Source: Oscillospiraceae bacterium | Lineage (GTDB): Bacteria > Bacillota > Clostridia > Oscillospirales > Acutalibacteraceae | Direction of reading: 5' to 3' | Assembly (NCBI GenBank): GCA_009783605.1 | Contig: WRDE01000162.1 | Coordinates: 1-5,519 of the forward strand | Length of the DNA stretch: 5,519 nt | In this document: one piece after another, positions 1-5,519 of the stretch | How positions within the stretch are numbered: position 1 is the first letter of the stretch | How the letters are laid out: the number at the start of each line of letters is the position of its first letter | Notes under the pieces: generated by a model | What the model was told of the DNA's origin: nothing | The model's input: only the letters and a program-made list of their open reading frames with translations | Database searches by the model: none | Program-made: the position numbers and the translations under genes

Positions 1-49
1 GCAGGAGCAGACCGCAAAGCAGAATAACGGGTAATAATCTTTTAAGCAT
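1..49 (-). CDS. N-terminal fragment of an exported or membrane-anchored protein (cut by the window edge)
   Basis: Sixteen codons are visible on the minus strand before the window ends, reading MLKRLLPVILLCGLLL. A short positive n-region (Lys-Arg) followed by an unbroken hydrophobic stretch is the classic start of a Sec signal peptide or a signal anchor. A Cys at residue 12 lies inside the core and lacks a good lipobox, so lipoprotein status cannot be decided. The start at 49 is favoured because a strong ribosome binding site (AAAGGAG, 59-65 minus) lies 9 nt upstream. Another ATG at 57, in a different frame, is only one base from that site and therefore too close. A consensus promoter (82-110) lies just upstream, giving a short leader of about 25 nt. 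The mature protein is outside the window, so no function can be assigned. Confidence 0.6.
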   Translation of the reverse strand, partial: MLKRLLPVILLCGLLL

Positions 50-81
50 AACGTCATACTCCTTTCATTTCTTACAAGAGC

Positions 82-110
82 ATTATACCACCATGTGCGA
101 AGAATGTCAA
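82..110 (-). promoter_or_regulatory. Consensus sigma-A/sigma-70 promoter for the left-edge gene
   Basis: On the minus strand there is a perfect -35 hexamer TTGACA (105-110) and a perfect -10 hexamer TATAAT (82-87), separated by exactly 17 bp. The -10 is extended (TGG directly before TATAAT). Upstream of the -35, the minus strand carries an A-rich run (about 122-135) that could act as an UP element. Transcription should start near position 75, leaving a roughly 25-nt leader with the AAAGGAG ribosome binding site before the ATG at 49. The match to consensus is as good as such sites get, so strong constitutive expression is inferred. Confidence 0.85.
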
Positions 111-173
111 GCCGGTAATTTGCTCTTTTTTTCTTCCGTTCCCGCTTATTCTTTTTCTAATAATTTTCCGTTT

Positions 174-208
174 TTGCACTTGCACTTTCGGAATAATCAT
201 GCTATAAT
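174..208 (+). promoter_or_regulatory. Probable divergent plus-strand promoter with extended -10
   Basis: The plus strand has a perfect TATAAT (203-208) preceded by TGC, forming an extended -10. Exactly 17 bp upstream is TTGCAC (180-185), which matches three of the six -35 consensus bases. The same hexamer is repeated in tandem directly before it (174-179). The predicted start is near 215, where a short dyad TGATA-TACGC-TATCA (216-230) begins; this could be an operator or the first hairpin of the RNA. The site points away from the minus-strand promoter at 82-110. What it transcribes is unclear: the nearest candidate is the damaged reading frame at 407-689, or a non-coding RNA. Confidence 0.5.
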
Positions 209-406
209 AACGTAGTGATATACGCTATCAGTATGCACGATCTTTGAAAGAATTAAAAACGAAACGGTGTTTTTGGTTAGTGGTTTTCTCACCACCGGGA
301 GGGTAATTATTGCTTGCGACGTTGCCCAAACCCTTGTTATTACTGGATTTCTTAAAAAGTCCTATCACAGTAACCCCACCATCATATTTTTCTTCTCCCC
401 AGCACA

Positions 407-689
407 GTGGCGATACATGGGCTATCCGTGCGGTTGTGGGAACTTCCGAACCACGAAAACTGTCCCTCAATAGAAAAACGGATTTGCCACGATGAGAAGT
501 TAAATAAATTAGTAGATGCCGTATACAAGCTGCTTAAAACAAAACCGGTCATTACTTCAAAAGAATTCGCAAGAAAACAATTGAATCCGTATGAACGACG
601 AAGACATCTCCATGACCGTCTCAAATTTTCGCAAAATTGCCGGCATCGACAACCGTCAAGCAGACGAATTGTTCCTCTCGCTCATATAA
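407..689 (+). pseudogene. Possible frameshifted remnant of an unknown small gene
   Basis: Two adjacent plus-strand stretches in different frames both read like real protein. The first, opening at a GTG at 407, contains a Lys/Glu-rich, helix-like segment around 490-580 that includes KLNKLVDAVYKLLKTKP and then ITSKEFARKQL. After about 585 this frame turns into an Arg/His/Pro-rich, unnatural stretch, while a different frame (ATG at 591, stop at 687-689) gives MNDEDISMTVSNFRKIAGID and then NRQADELFLSLI. Joining the two requires removal of one base near 584. There is no ribosome binding site before either start. I do not recognise the family. It could be the decayed C-terminal end of an acquired gene, or chance. 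Confidence 0.25.
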
Positions 690-690
690 A

Positions 691-730
691 CAAAAAACGT
701 CCCGCTTGGACTGTTAAATCCTTGCGGGAC
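691..730 (-). terminator. Intrinsic (Rho-independent) terminator, minus strand
   Basis: GTCCCGC (699-705) and GCGGGAC (724-730) form a perfect 7-bp GC-rich stem. An inner 3-bp GGA/TCC extension is separated from it by a symmetric TT/TT mismatch, and the loop is 8 nt. On the minus strand the stem is followed after one base by six T residues (the A-run 692-697 on the plus strand), the usual layout for intrinsic termination. Reading leftwards it would stop transcripts that run through from ychF, about 320 nt past its stop. There is no T-run on the plus side, so termination of plus-strand transcripts is unlikely. Confidence 0.6.
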
Positions 731-738
731 AACGCTTA

Positions 739-823
739 GGCATACATTTTATAAACGCCGGGACATACATTCTCTCATTTTTATCACTCTCTGGACATAC
801 ATTTCGGGCATTTTTATAAATGC
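739..823 (+). repeat. Degenerate direct repeats of a GGACATACATT motif
   Basis: The core CATACATT occurs three times in the same orientation, starting at 741, 764 and 796. The second and third copies share GGACATACATT, are spaced 32 nt apart, and are each followed after 4-5 bases by CATTTTTAT. The first copy is GGCATACATTTT followed by ATAAACGCC. The third unit ends in a small perfect hairpin, GCATTT-TTAT-AAATGC (808-823). A related TAGGCATAC recurs at 922-930. Multiple short repeats of this kind are known at the ends of IS21-family insertion sequences. No transposase gene is present, so this could be a leftover element end, a binding-site cluster, or unrelated. Confidence 0.5.
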
Positions 824-923
824 TGCAATAAAAACCATTTAAAATTGATTTCTATCTATATGCCTTCACACTAATTCATGCTCATTCCGAACCCACCCAA
901 AAACCCAGCAACCATCGCACATA

Positions 924-962
924 GGCATACTTTTCGCCGTTTTTAGCACGAAAATTTATGCC
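924..962. repeat. Interrupted inverted repeat downstream of ychF
   Basis: GGCATA (924-929) pairs with TATGCC (957-962), and TTTTCG (931-936) pairs with CGAAAA (949-954). A one-by-two-base internal loop separates the two 6-bp stems, and the terminal loop is 12 nt. The stem is fairly AT-rich. On the minus strand it lies about 90 nt past the ychF stop and could block exonucleases or help define the 3' end. On the plus strand it is followed 5 bases later by TTTTT (967-971), a weak terminator-like arrangement at best. Confidence 0.45.
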
Positions 963-1000
963 GGGGTTTTTATAGGGTGTTTTGTCAGGCGTAGTGCGGG

Positions 1001-1050
1001 CTGAGGGGGTGTGGGGGGAATGGATGGGGTTTTGTGTGAGGGGATACGAT
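1001..1050 (-). promoter_or_regulatory. C-rich, G-poor 3' untranslated segment (rut-like); possible G-quadruplex on the plus strand
   Basis: The 50 nt immediately after the ychF stop contain 27 C and only 2 G on the transcribed (minus-sense) RNA. This is the composition typical of Rho utilisation sites. The plus (template) strand carries four G-runs: 1005-1009, 1013-1018, 1026-1029 and 1040-1043. The loops between them are 3, 7 and 10 nt, so a G-quadruplex is possible, although the last loop is long. Either structure would tend to end or pause transcription of the ychF row here. The composition is directly visible; the function is inferred. Confidence 0.4.
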
Positions 1051-2169
1051 TTACACATTAAACCGGAAAAGCACCACATCCCCGTCCTTCACCACATATT
1101 CCTTCCCCTCTGACCGGACCAGCCCTCGCTCTTTTGCCGCGGCCATGCTGCCGTGTGCGGTCAGATCGGTGAAAGCCACCACTTCGGCGCGGATGAACCC
1201 CCGTTTGAGGTCGCTGTGGATCTTGCCGGCAGCTTCGGGCGCTTTGGTGCCTTCGGTGATGGTCCAGGCGCGAACCTCTTTCGGGCCGGCAGTGAGGAAG
1301 GAGATCAGCCCCAGCAGCCGGTAGCCGGCCTGTATCAGCCGGTCTAATCCCGACGCCTCCAGGCCCAGCTCGGACAGGAACAACGCCTTCTCCTCCGCGT
1401 CCAATTCGGCGATATCCGCTTCCATCTGGGCGCAGACCGGCAATATTTCGGATCCCTCCGACGCGGCGAAGGCGCGGACGGCTTTATAATGTCTGTTTTC
1501 TTCGATGACGGAATTGCCTGCAATCCCGTGTTTTCCGGCAAAATCCGCTTCGCTTAAATTGGCGGCGTAAATTACGGGCTTTAATGTCAATAAATTGGAA
1601 TCACTTAAAATGGCAATGTCATCCGGGGACAGCCCCATCGACCGGGCGGTCAGCCCGTCGTCGAACTGCGCCATCACCGCTTTCAATACTTCCAGCTCAC
1701 CGGCGGCCGACCGGTCGCCCTTGAGGGCCTTGGCCGCCCGGTCGATCCGGCGGCCCAAAATTTCCGCGTCGGCGCAGATCAGCTCCAGATTGGTGGTTTC
1801 GATGTCCCGCAGCGGATCCACCGAGCCGTCCACATGGATGATGTCGTCCGACTCGAAACAGCGCACCACATGGATGATAGCGTCCACCTCGCGGATGCTG
1901 TTCAGGAATTTGTTGCCCAGCCCCTTGCCCGCCGACGCGCCGCGAACCAGCCCGGCGATATCCACCAGCTCGATCACCGCCGGGGTGATTTTGGCCGGAT
2001 TGTACATCTCCGCCAGCGTGTCCAACCGCGGATCCGGCACCGGCACCGATCCGACATTGGATTCGACCGTGCTGAACGGGCAGTTGGAGCTGGCGGCGGC
2101 GGTGCCGGTGACCGCGTTGAACAGGGTGGATTTCCCCACGTTGGTGAGGCCGACGATTCCGAGTTTCAT
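1051..2169 (-). CDS. ychF: YchF/OLA1-family ribosome-associated ATPase
   Basis: The 372-residue product (E. coli YchF has 363) is a cytoplasmic Obg-related P-loop NTPase. The family prefers ATP over GTP, binds ribosomes and is linked to stress responses. Visible motifs are the P-loop GLTNVGKST (residues 7-15), the switch segment CPFSTVESN (30-38), the G3 motif DIAGLVRGA (70-78), and a non-canonical G4, NLSE (204-207), in place of NKxD, which is the family hallmark behind its ATP preference. His112 aligns with E. coli His114, reported as needed for ATP hydrolysis. The C-terminal TGS domain runs from about 288 to the end (FLTAGPKEVRAWTI ... VKDGDVVLFRFNV). GAGAGGA (2181-2187 minus) lies 11 nt before the ATG. 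It starts 25 nt after the phosphoesterase stop, so co-transcription is likely. Ser33 stands where E. coli has Cys35. Identification is secure. Confidence 0.97.
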   Translation of the reverse strand: MKLGIVGLTNVGKSTLFNAVTGTAAASSNCPFSTVESNVGSVPVPDPRLDTLAEMYNPAKITPAVIELVDIAGLVRGASAGKGLGNKFLNSIREVDAIIHVVRCFESDDIIHVDGSVDPLRDIETTNLELICADAEILGRRIDRAAKALKGDRSAAGELEVLKAVMAQFDDGLTARSMGLSPDDIAILSDSNLLTLKPVIYAANLSEADFAGKHGIAGNSVIEENRHYKAVRAFAASEGSEILPVCAQMEADIAELDAEEKALFLSELGLEASGLDRLIQAGYRLLGLISFLTAGPKEVRAWTITEGTKAPEAAGKIHSDLKRGFIRAEVVAFTDLTAHGSMAAAKERGLVRSEGKEYVVKDGDVVLFRFNV

Positions 2170-2194
2170 GTGTGATATGTTCCTCTCATTTTCG

Positions 2195-2911
2195 CTACAA
2201 ATTGGGCTGCCACCTGCCCAAAGTCACTTCGGCGGTGTATTCATCGGGAAAATCGAACCAATCCAATTCCTTGCGCATATTGGCAACCGCCTGCGCATTG
2301 TCATAGGGCACGCTGACGAATTCGATCGAAATCGGCGCCTTCTCCCGCGACCCGAGCTCACCTCTGAGGATAGCGTAGCAGGCGGTGGGGGTGCAGAAGG
2401 AATTACCGACGCTGCCGGTGTTGAACAGGATCCGGTAATCATCCTTGAAATCGGTTTTGAACTGCCGGTGTATGTCGGCGTACCCGACGATATCCACCGG
2501 ATACTCGTCCTCAATCAGCGAAAACAGCGACAGTTTTTTCTCGGCGGGGGAATCCTCCCAGACGATGTCCCGGAACAGCGGCCGCCCGTGAAAAAGGTGT
2601 ATCCGCCGGCCGCTCAGCCACATTTTATGGTACAACGGCAGCGTCCGCAAAAACGCCTGCCGTTCAGCGCCGGCTTCCTTCAGGTAATCCGGCCGCCGCC
2701 CGGTTGCGACATGCTCGTCCCAATTGCCCATCAATATCACATCGCAGTTGTCCCGGCAATAGTCGATCGCCGCCGACCCGTTCGGCCCCCGGCCGCACAT
2801 GTCTCCGAGACAGTAGACGGTGCTGATCCCGCGCCGTTTGATATCTTCATCCACCGCCGTCAACGCGGGGATGTTGCCGTGGATATCGGCGATCAGGGCG
2901 ATTTCGGTCAT
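2195..2911 (-). CDS. Calcineurin-like metallophosphoesterase (substrate unknown)
   Basis: The 238-residue protein shows the ordered motifs of the metallophosphatase superfamily: ADIHGN (Asp9, His11), GDMCGRGPNG (Asp37), GNWDEH (Asn63) and FHGRP (His108). These form a two-metal phosphoesterase site. The final motif, normally GHxH, reads GYADIHRQF (143-151): one His is kept (His148) and the first is apparently lost. After it comes the usual FNTGSVGN. Family members include phosphodiesterases and protein phosphatases of the YfcE/PrpE type, so the substrate cannot be named. No signal peptide is seen, so it is probably cytoplasmic. The start at 2911 is preferred because AAAGGA (minus) lies 7 nt upstream and the conserved beta strand begins at once. 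An in-frame ATG at 2962 would add 17 unconserved residues and lies inside a hairpin. It is 106 nt downstream of secA and 25 nt upstream of ychF. Confidence 0.88.
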   Translation of the reverse strand: MTEIALIADIHGNIPALTAVDEDIKRRGISTVYCLGDMCGRGPNGSAAIDYCRDNCDVILMGNWDEHVATGRRPDYLKEAGAERQAFLRTLPLYHKMWLSGRRIHLFHGRPLFRDIVWEDSPAEKKLSLFSLIEDEYPVDIVGYADIHRQFKTDFKDDYRILFNTGSVGNSFCTPTACYAILRGELGSREKAPISIEFVSVPYDNAQAVANMRKELDWFDFPDEYTAEVTLGRWQPNL

Positions 2912-2959
2912 GTTGTGATCCTTTGCGTTACTGGTTTTCTGACAAATGCGGCGGCGCAC

Positions 2960-3014
2960 CACAAACGCCCGGAAATATCCGTTGATAGCGCAGGATATTT
3001 ATCAGGCGTTTGTG
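2960..3014. repeat. Long interrupted hairpin between secA and the phosphoesterase gene
   Basis: CACAAACGCC (2960-2969) pairs perfectly with GGCGTTTGTG (3005-3014), and AAATATCC (2973-2980) pairs with GGATATTT (2993-3000). The result is an 18-bp stem with one small internal loop (3 against 4 nt) and a 12-nt terminal loop. It begins 3 nt after the secA stop on the minus strand. No T-run follows on either strand, so it does not look like a standard intrinsic terminator. It could protect the secA mRNA 3' end, attenuate read-through into the phosphoesterase gene, or be a dispersed palindromic repeat. An alternative pairing, TGATA (2983-2987) with TATCA (3000-3004), would compete with the inner stem. 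Confidence 0.75.
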
Positions 3015-3017
3015 CTG

Positions 3018-5519
3018 TTAGTCTGCCCCGCAGCACTTCTTATACTTCTTCCCGCTTCCGCAGGGGCAGAACTCGTTTCGCCCGGTCTGCTTGCCGGTGT
3101 TGCGCACCGGTTTTTTCGTGTCGGTACCGTCGCCGCCGCCGGAGGTGCCGGTAACCTTGGCCACCTGTTCCCGCTGGGGCTCCTCCTGGGAGCGGATCTG
3201 GGCGGTGAGGATGGCGCGGGCGGTGTCCTCACGGATCGCCGCGATCATCTGGTCGAACATATCAAAGCCCTCGATCCGGTACTGTACCACCGGGTCCTGC
3301 TGGGCATAGGAGCGCAGGTGGATACCCCGGCGCAGCTCGTCCATGTTGTCGATGTGGTCCATCCAATACCGGTCGACGGTGCGCAGCACCACCACCCGCT
3401 CTAATTCCCGCATCAACTCGCCATATTGCTTTTCTTTTATCTCATAAATCTTTTCGGCCCGTTCGACCAATTCCTCCGAAAGATCCGACGGATTCAGTGA
3501 CCGCAGTTCTTTTTCGCTGTACCGGAAATCGTCCTCTTTGGACAGCCAGCCGGCGTAATACTTCCGCAGCTCGTCGAGATTCCACGCGGCGCGGTCCTCG
3601 CCGGAGGTGAAGCGGGCGACGTTGGCGGCAATCGACTCGCGGATCATGTTGTCGATCGAATCCCGCATACTCTCGCCGTCCAGCACCTTGTCCCGCTGGC
3701 CGTAGATCAGCTCCCGCTGCCGGTTCATCACGTCGTCATACTGCAGTACGTCCCGGCGGATGCCGAAGTTGCGTTCCTCCACCTTCTTCTGGGCGTTTTC
3801 GATCGAACCCGACAGCATCTTATTTTCGATGGGGGTATCCTCGTCGATGCGGAGGAAATTCATGATAGAGTTGATCCGTTCGCCGCCGAACAGCCGCATC
3901 AGGTCGTCGTCCAGCGAGAGGAAAAACCGGGAACAGCCGGGGTCGCCCTGCCGGCCGGACCGGCCCCGCAGCTGGTTGTCGATCCGGCGGGATTCGTGCC
4001 GTTCGGTGCCGAGGATCATCAGCCCTCCGGCCTCCCGCACCGCGTCCGCTTCGGGTTTTATCTGGGCTTTGTATTTGCTGTTCAGCTCCGAAAAGGTGTT
4101 CCGGGCATCCAGAATCTCGGCGTCGCCGGTGTCGCCGAAGGCGGTGGATTCGACGATCAGCTCCTCGGCGATCCCCAACCGGCGCATTTCGGCTTTGGCA
4201 AGATATTCCGGGTTGCCGCCCAGCATGATATCGGTGCCGCGCCCGGCCATGTTGGTGGCGATGGTGACCGCGCCGACCTTGCCGGCCTGGGCGACGATCT
4301 CCGCCTCCCGCTCATGCTGCTTGGCGTTGAGGATCTCATGCGGCACCCCCCGCTGTTTGAGCAGCTTGCCCAGCAATTCGGATTTTTCGATGCTGATGGT
4401 ACCGACCAATACCGGCTGTTTGCGCCCGTAGCACTCCTCGATCTGGTCGAGGACCGCGCGGAATTTGCCCGCTTCGGTTTTATAGATGCTGTCGGACAGA
4501 TCCTCCCGGACCATCGGCTTGTTGGTCGGGATCTCCACCACGTCCAATTTATAAATATGCCGGAATTCCTCCGCTTCGGTCATGGCGGTACCGGTCATGC
4601 CGGCCAGCTTTTTATACAAGCGGAAATAATTCTGGAAGGTGATGGTGGCCAGCGTCTTGCTCTCCCGCTCCACCTTGACCCCTTCCTTCGCCTCGATCGC
4701 CTGATGCAGCCCCTCGTTATACCGCCGGCCGAACATCAGCCGGCCGGTGAATTCGTCCACGATCAGCACCTGGCCGTCCTTGACCACATAGTCGATATCC
4801 CGGTGCATGACCCCCCGGGCCTTGATCGCCTGATTGATATGGTGCAGCAGCGTGACGTTGTCGGCGTCCATCAGATTCTCGATCTGGAAATACCGCTCGG
4901 CCTTTTTAACACCGGACTGAGCCAGGGTTGCGGTACGGGCCTTCTCGTCCACGATAAAATCGCCGTCAACCGTATCCTGATCCTCCTTGGCGTCCATCTC
5001 CTTGATCTTGAACATCTTCAGGGTCTTGGAGAAGGCGTCGGCCCGCTGGTAGAGGTCGGTGGACTTGTCCCCCTGCCCCGAGATGATCAGCGGCGTCCGC
5101 GCCTCGTCCACTAAGATCGAGTCCACCTCGTCCACGATGGCGTAATGGTGCCCCCGCTGAACCTTGTCCTGCTTGTAGATGACCATGTTGTCGCGCAGAT
5201 AATCGAAGCCCATCTCGTTGTTGGTGCCGTAGGTGATATCGGCGGCGTAGGCCGCGCGCCGCTCGGCGTTGTCCGCGTCGTGGACGATCAGCCCCACCGA
5301 CAGTCCCAGATAGCTGTACACCTTGCCCATCCACTCGCTGTCGCGGCGGGCCAGGTAGTCGTTGACCGTGACGATGTGTACGCCGTATCCCGCCAGCGCG
5401 TTGAGGTAGGCGGGGAGCGTGGCGACGAGCGTTTTGCCCTCGCCCGTCTTCATCTCGGCGATGCGTCCCTGATGCAGGATGATGCCGCCGAGGATCTGCA
5501 CGGGGAAGTGGCGCATCCC
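3018..5519 (-). CDS. secA: Preprotein translocase ATPase SecA (N-terminus outside the window)
   Basis: SecA is the motor that pushes unfolded preproteins through the SecYEG channel. The visible 833 residues run off the window edge. The in-frame Met at 5516 is internal (GMRHFPVQ motif), and alignment of the P-loop Lys with E. coli Lys108 suggests about 80 residues are missing. Counting from that Met, the order is: Walker A MKTGEGKT (22-29), VNDYLARRD (51-59), Walker B DEVD (129-132), the preprotein cross-linking domain (roughly 145-290), MTGTAMTEAEEF (about 303-315), NMAGRGTDIMLGG (about 420-433), and the arginine-finger motif QLRGRSGRQGD (about 514-524). The helical scaffold and two-helix finger region follow (about 570-750), then a Gly/Thr/Lys-rich linker and a CxCx8CC zinc site (Cys817, 819, 828, 829). 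In other bacteria this tail contacts SecB, ribosomes or lipid. All helicase motifs are intact. Confidence 0.98.
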   Translation of the reverse strand, partial: GMRHFPVQILGGIILHQGRIAEMKTGEGKTLVATLPAYLNALAGYGVHIVTVNDYLARRDSEWMGKVYSYLGLSVGLIVHDADNAERRAAYAADITYGTNNEMGFDYLRDNMVIYKQDKVQRGHHYAIVDEVDSILVDEARTPLIISGQGDKSTDLYQRADAFSKTLKMFKIKEMDAKEDQDTVDGDFIVDEKARTATLAQSGVKKAERYFQIENLMDADNVTLLHHINQAIKARGVMHRDIDYVVKDGQVLIVDEFTGRLMFGRRYNEGLHQAIEAKEGVKVERESKTLATITFQNYFRLYKKLAGMTGTAMTEAEEFRHIYKLDVVEIPTNKPMVREDLSDSIYKTEAGKFRAVLDQIEECYGRKQPVLVGTISIEKSELLGKLLKQRGVPHEILNAKQHEREAEIVAQAGKVGAVTIATNMAGRGTDIMLGGNPEYLAKAEMRRLGIAEELIVESTAFGDTGDAEILDARNTFSELNSKYKAQIKPEADAVREAGGLMILGTERHESRRIDNQLRGRSGRQGDPGCSRFFLSLDDDLMRLFGGERINSIMNFLRIDEDTPIENKMLSGSIENAQKKVEERNFGIRRDVLQYDDVMNRQRELIYGQRDKVLDGESMRDSIDNMIRESIAANVARFTSGEDRAAWNLDELRKYYAGWLSKEDDFRYSEKELRSLNPSDLSEELVERAEKIYEIKEKQYGELMRELERVVVLRTVDRYWMDHIDNMDELRRGIHLRSYAQQDPVVQYRIEGFDMFDQMIAAIREDTARAILTAQIRSQEEPQREQVAKVTGTSGGGDGTDTKKPVRNTGKQTGRNEFCPCGSGKKYKKCCGAD

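Larger units (their letters stand above)
50..1050. other. AT-rich intergenic kilobase without an intact gene
   Basis: This stretch separates the left-edge gene from ychF and is visibly richer in A and T than the genes to its right, except for the G-rich run at 1001-1043. It holds the two divergent promoter-like sites, a possible gene remnant (407-689), a minus-strand terminator hairpin (691-730), GGACATACATT repeats (739-804), an interrupted hairpin (924-962) and a C-rich segment directly after ychF. Between 209 and 406 no frame gives a convincing protein. Only short stems are seen there: 251-260 with 269-278 (two G-U pairs), and GTGGT with ACCAC at 280-295. No tRNA, rRNA, tmRNA or CRISPR array was recognised. 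Confidence 0.6.

Noticed and set aside
228..470. 80-codon minus-strand frame and overlapping short plus-strand frames at 267-495
   Set aside because: None has a recognisable motif or a convincing start. A TTG at 310 does follow GGGAGGG, but its product has odd composition and no family resemblance.
400..470. Group II intron domain V or other catalytic RNA
   Set aside because: A short GTGG/CCAC pairing is present, but the conserved domain V sequence and surrounding domains are not.
739..823. CRISPR array
   Set aside because: The repeats are short, degenerate and unevenly spaced (23 and 32 nt), without constant-length repeats or unique spacers.
882..1079. 65-codon minus-strand frame overlapping the end of ychF
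   Set aside because: Its Pro/Thr/His-rich middle simply reflects the C-rich tract, it overlaps the ychF C-terminus in another frame, and it has no plausible ribosome binding site.
2912..2962. Upstream ATG at 2962 for the phosphoesterase
   Set aside because: It would add 17 unconserved residues and sits within the hairpin arm. The ATG at 2911 has AAAGGA at good spacing and starts directly at the conserved fold.
1595..3154. 519-codon plus-strand open frame opposite ychF and the phosphoesterase
   Set aside because: It lies antisense to two well-identified genes, its translation is Arg/Ser/Pro-rich without domains, and it is explained by the GC-rich codon use of the real genes.
3996..5114. 372-codon plus-strand open frame opposite secA
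   Set aside because: It is antisense to conserved SecA motifs, with no recognisable domain and no ribosome binding site evidence. It is a shadow of the real gene.

Overview
The window looks like bacterial chromosome, most likely from a Gram-positive member of the Clostridia, perhaps near the Oscillospirales/Ruminococcaceae. This is inferred from the style of the SecA tail (a Gly/Thr/Lys-rich linker ending in a CxCx8CC zinc motif), AGGA-type ribosome binding sites, sigma-A-type promoters, and GC-rich genes beside a much more AT-rich intergenic region. No database search was possible, so the taxonomy is tentative.

Layout: the right 4.5 kb (1051-5519) is one minus-strand gene row. It reads secA (5' end cut by the window edge), then a calcineurin-like metallophosphoesterase, then ychF. 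The last two are only 25 nt apart and probably co-transcribed. A long interrupted hairpin fills most of the 106-nt secA-phosphoesterase gap. Just past the ychF stop, the transcript becomes extremely C-rich and G-poor (a rut-like region, with a possible G-quadruplex on the opposite strand). A conventional hairpin-plus-U-tract terminator lies about 320 nt further on.

The left kilobase (50-1050) holds no intact recognisable gene. It contains two divergent promoter-like sites (82-110 minus, 174-208 plus), a possible frameshifted gene remnant (407-689), degenerate direct repeats of a GGACATACATT motif (739-804), and several hairpins. At the extreme left edge, the first 16 codons of a minus-strand gene encode the start of a signal peptide or membrane anchor. 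That gene sits behind a perfect TTGACA-N17-TATAAT promoter and a good ribosome binding site.

Functionally, the right half is housekeeping: SecA drives protein export, YchF is a ribosome-associated ATPase, and the phosphoesterase has unknown substrate and an altered metal motif. I found no convincing new multi-gene system. The more unusual signals are RNA- or DNA-level: the secA-phosphoesterase hairpin, the C-rich tract after ychF, the GGACATACATT repeats, and the atypical phosphoesterase motif.
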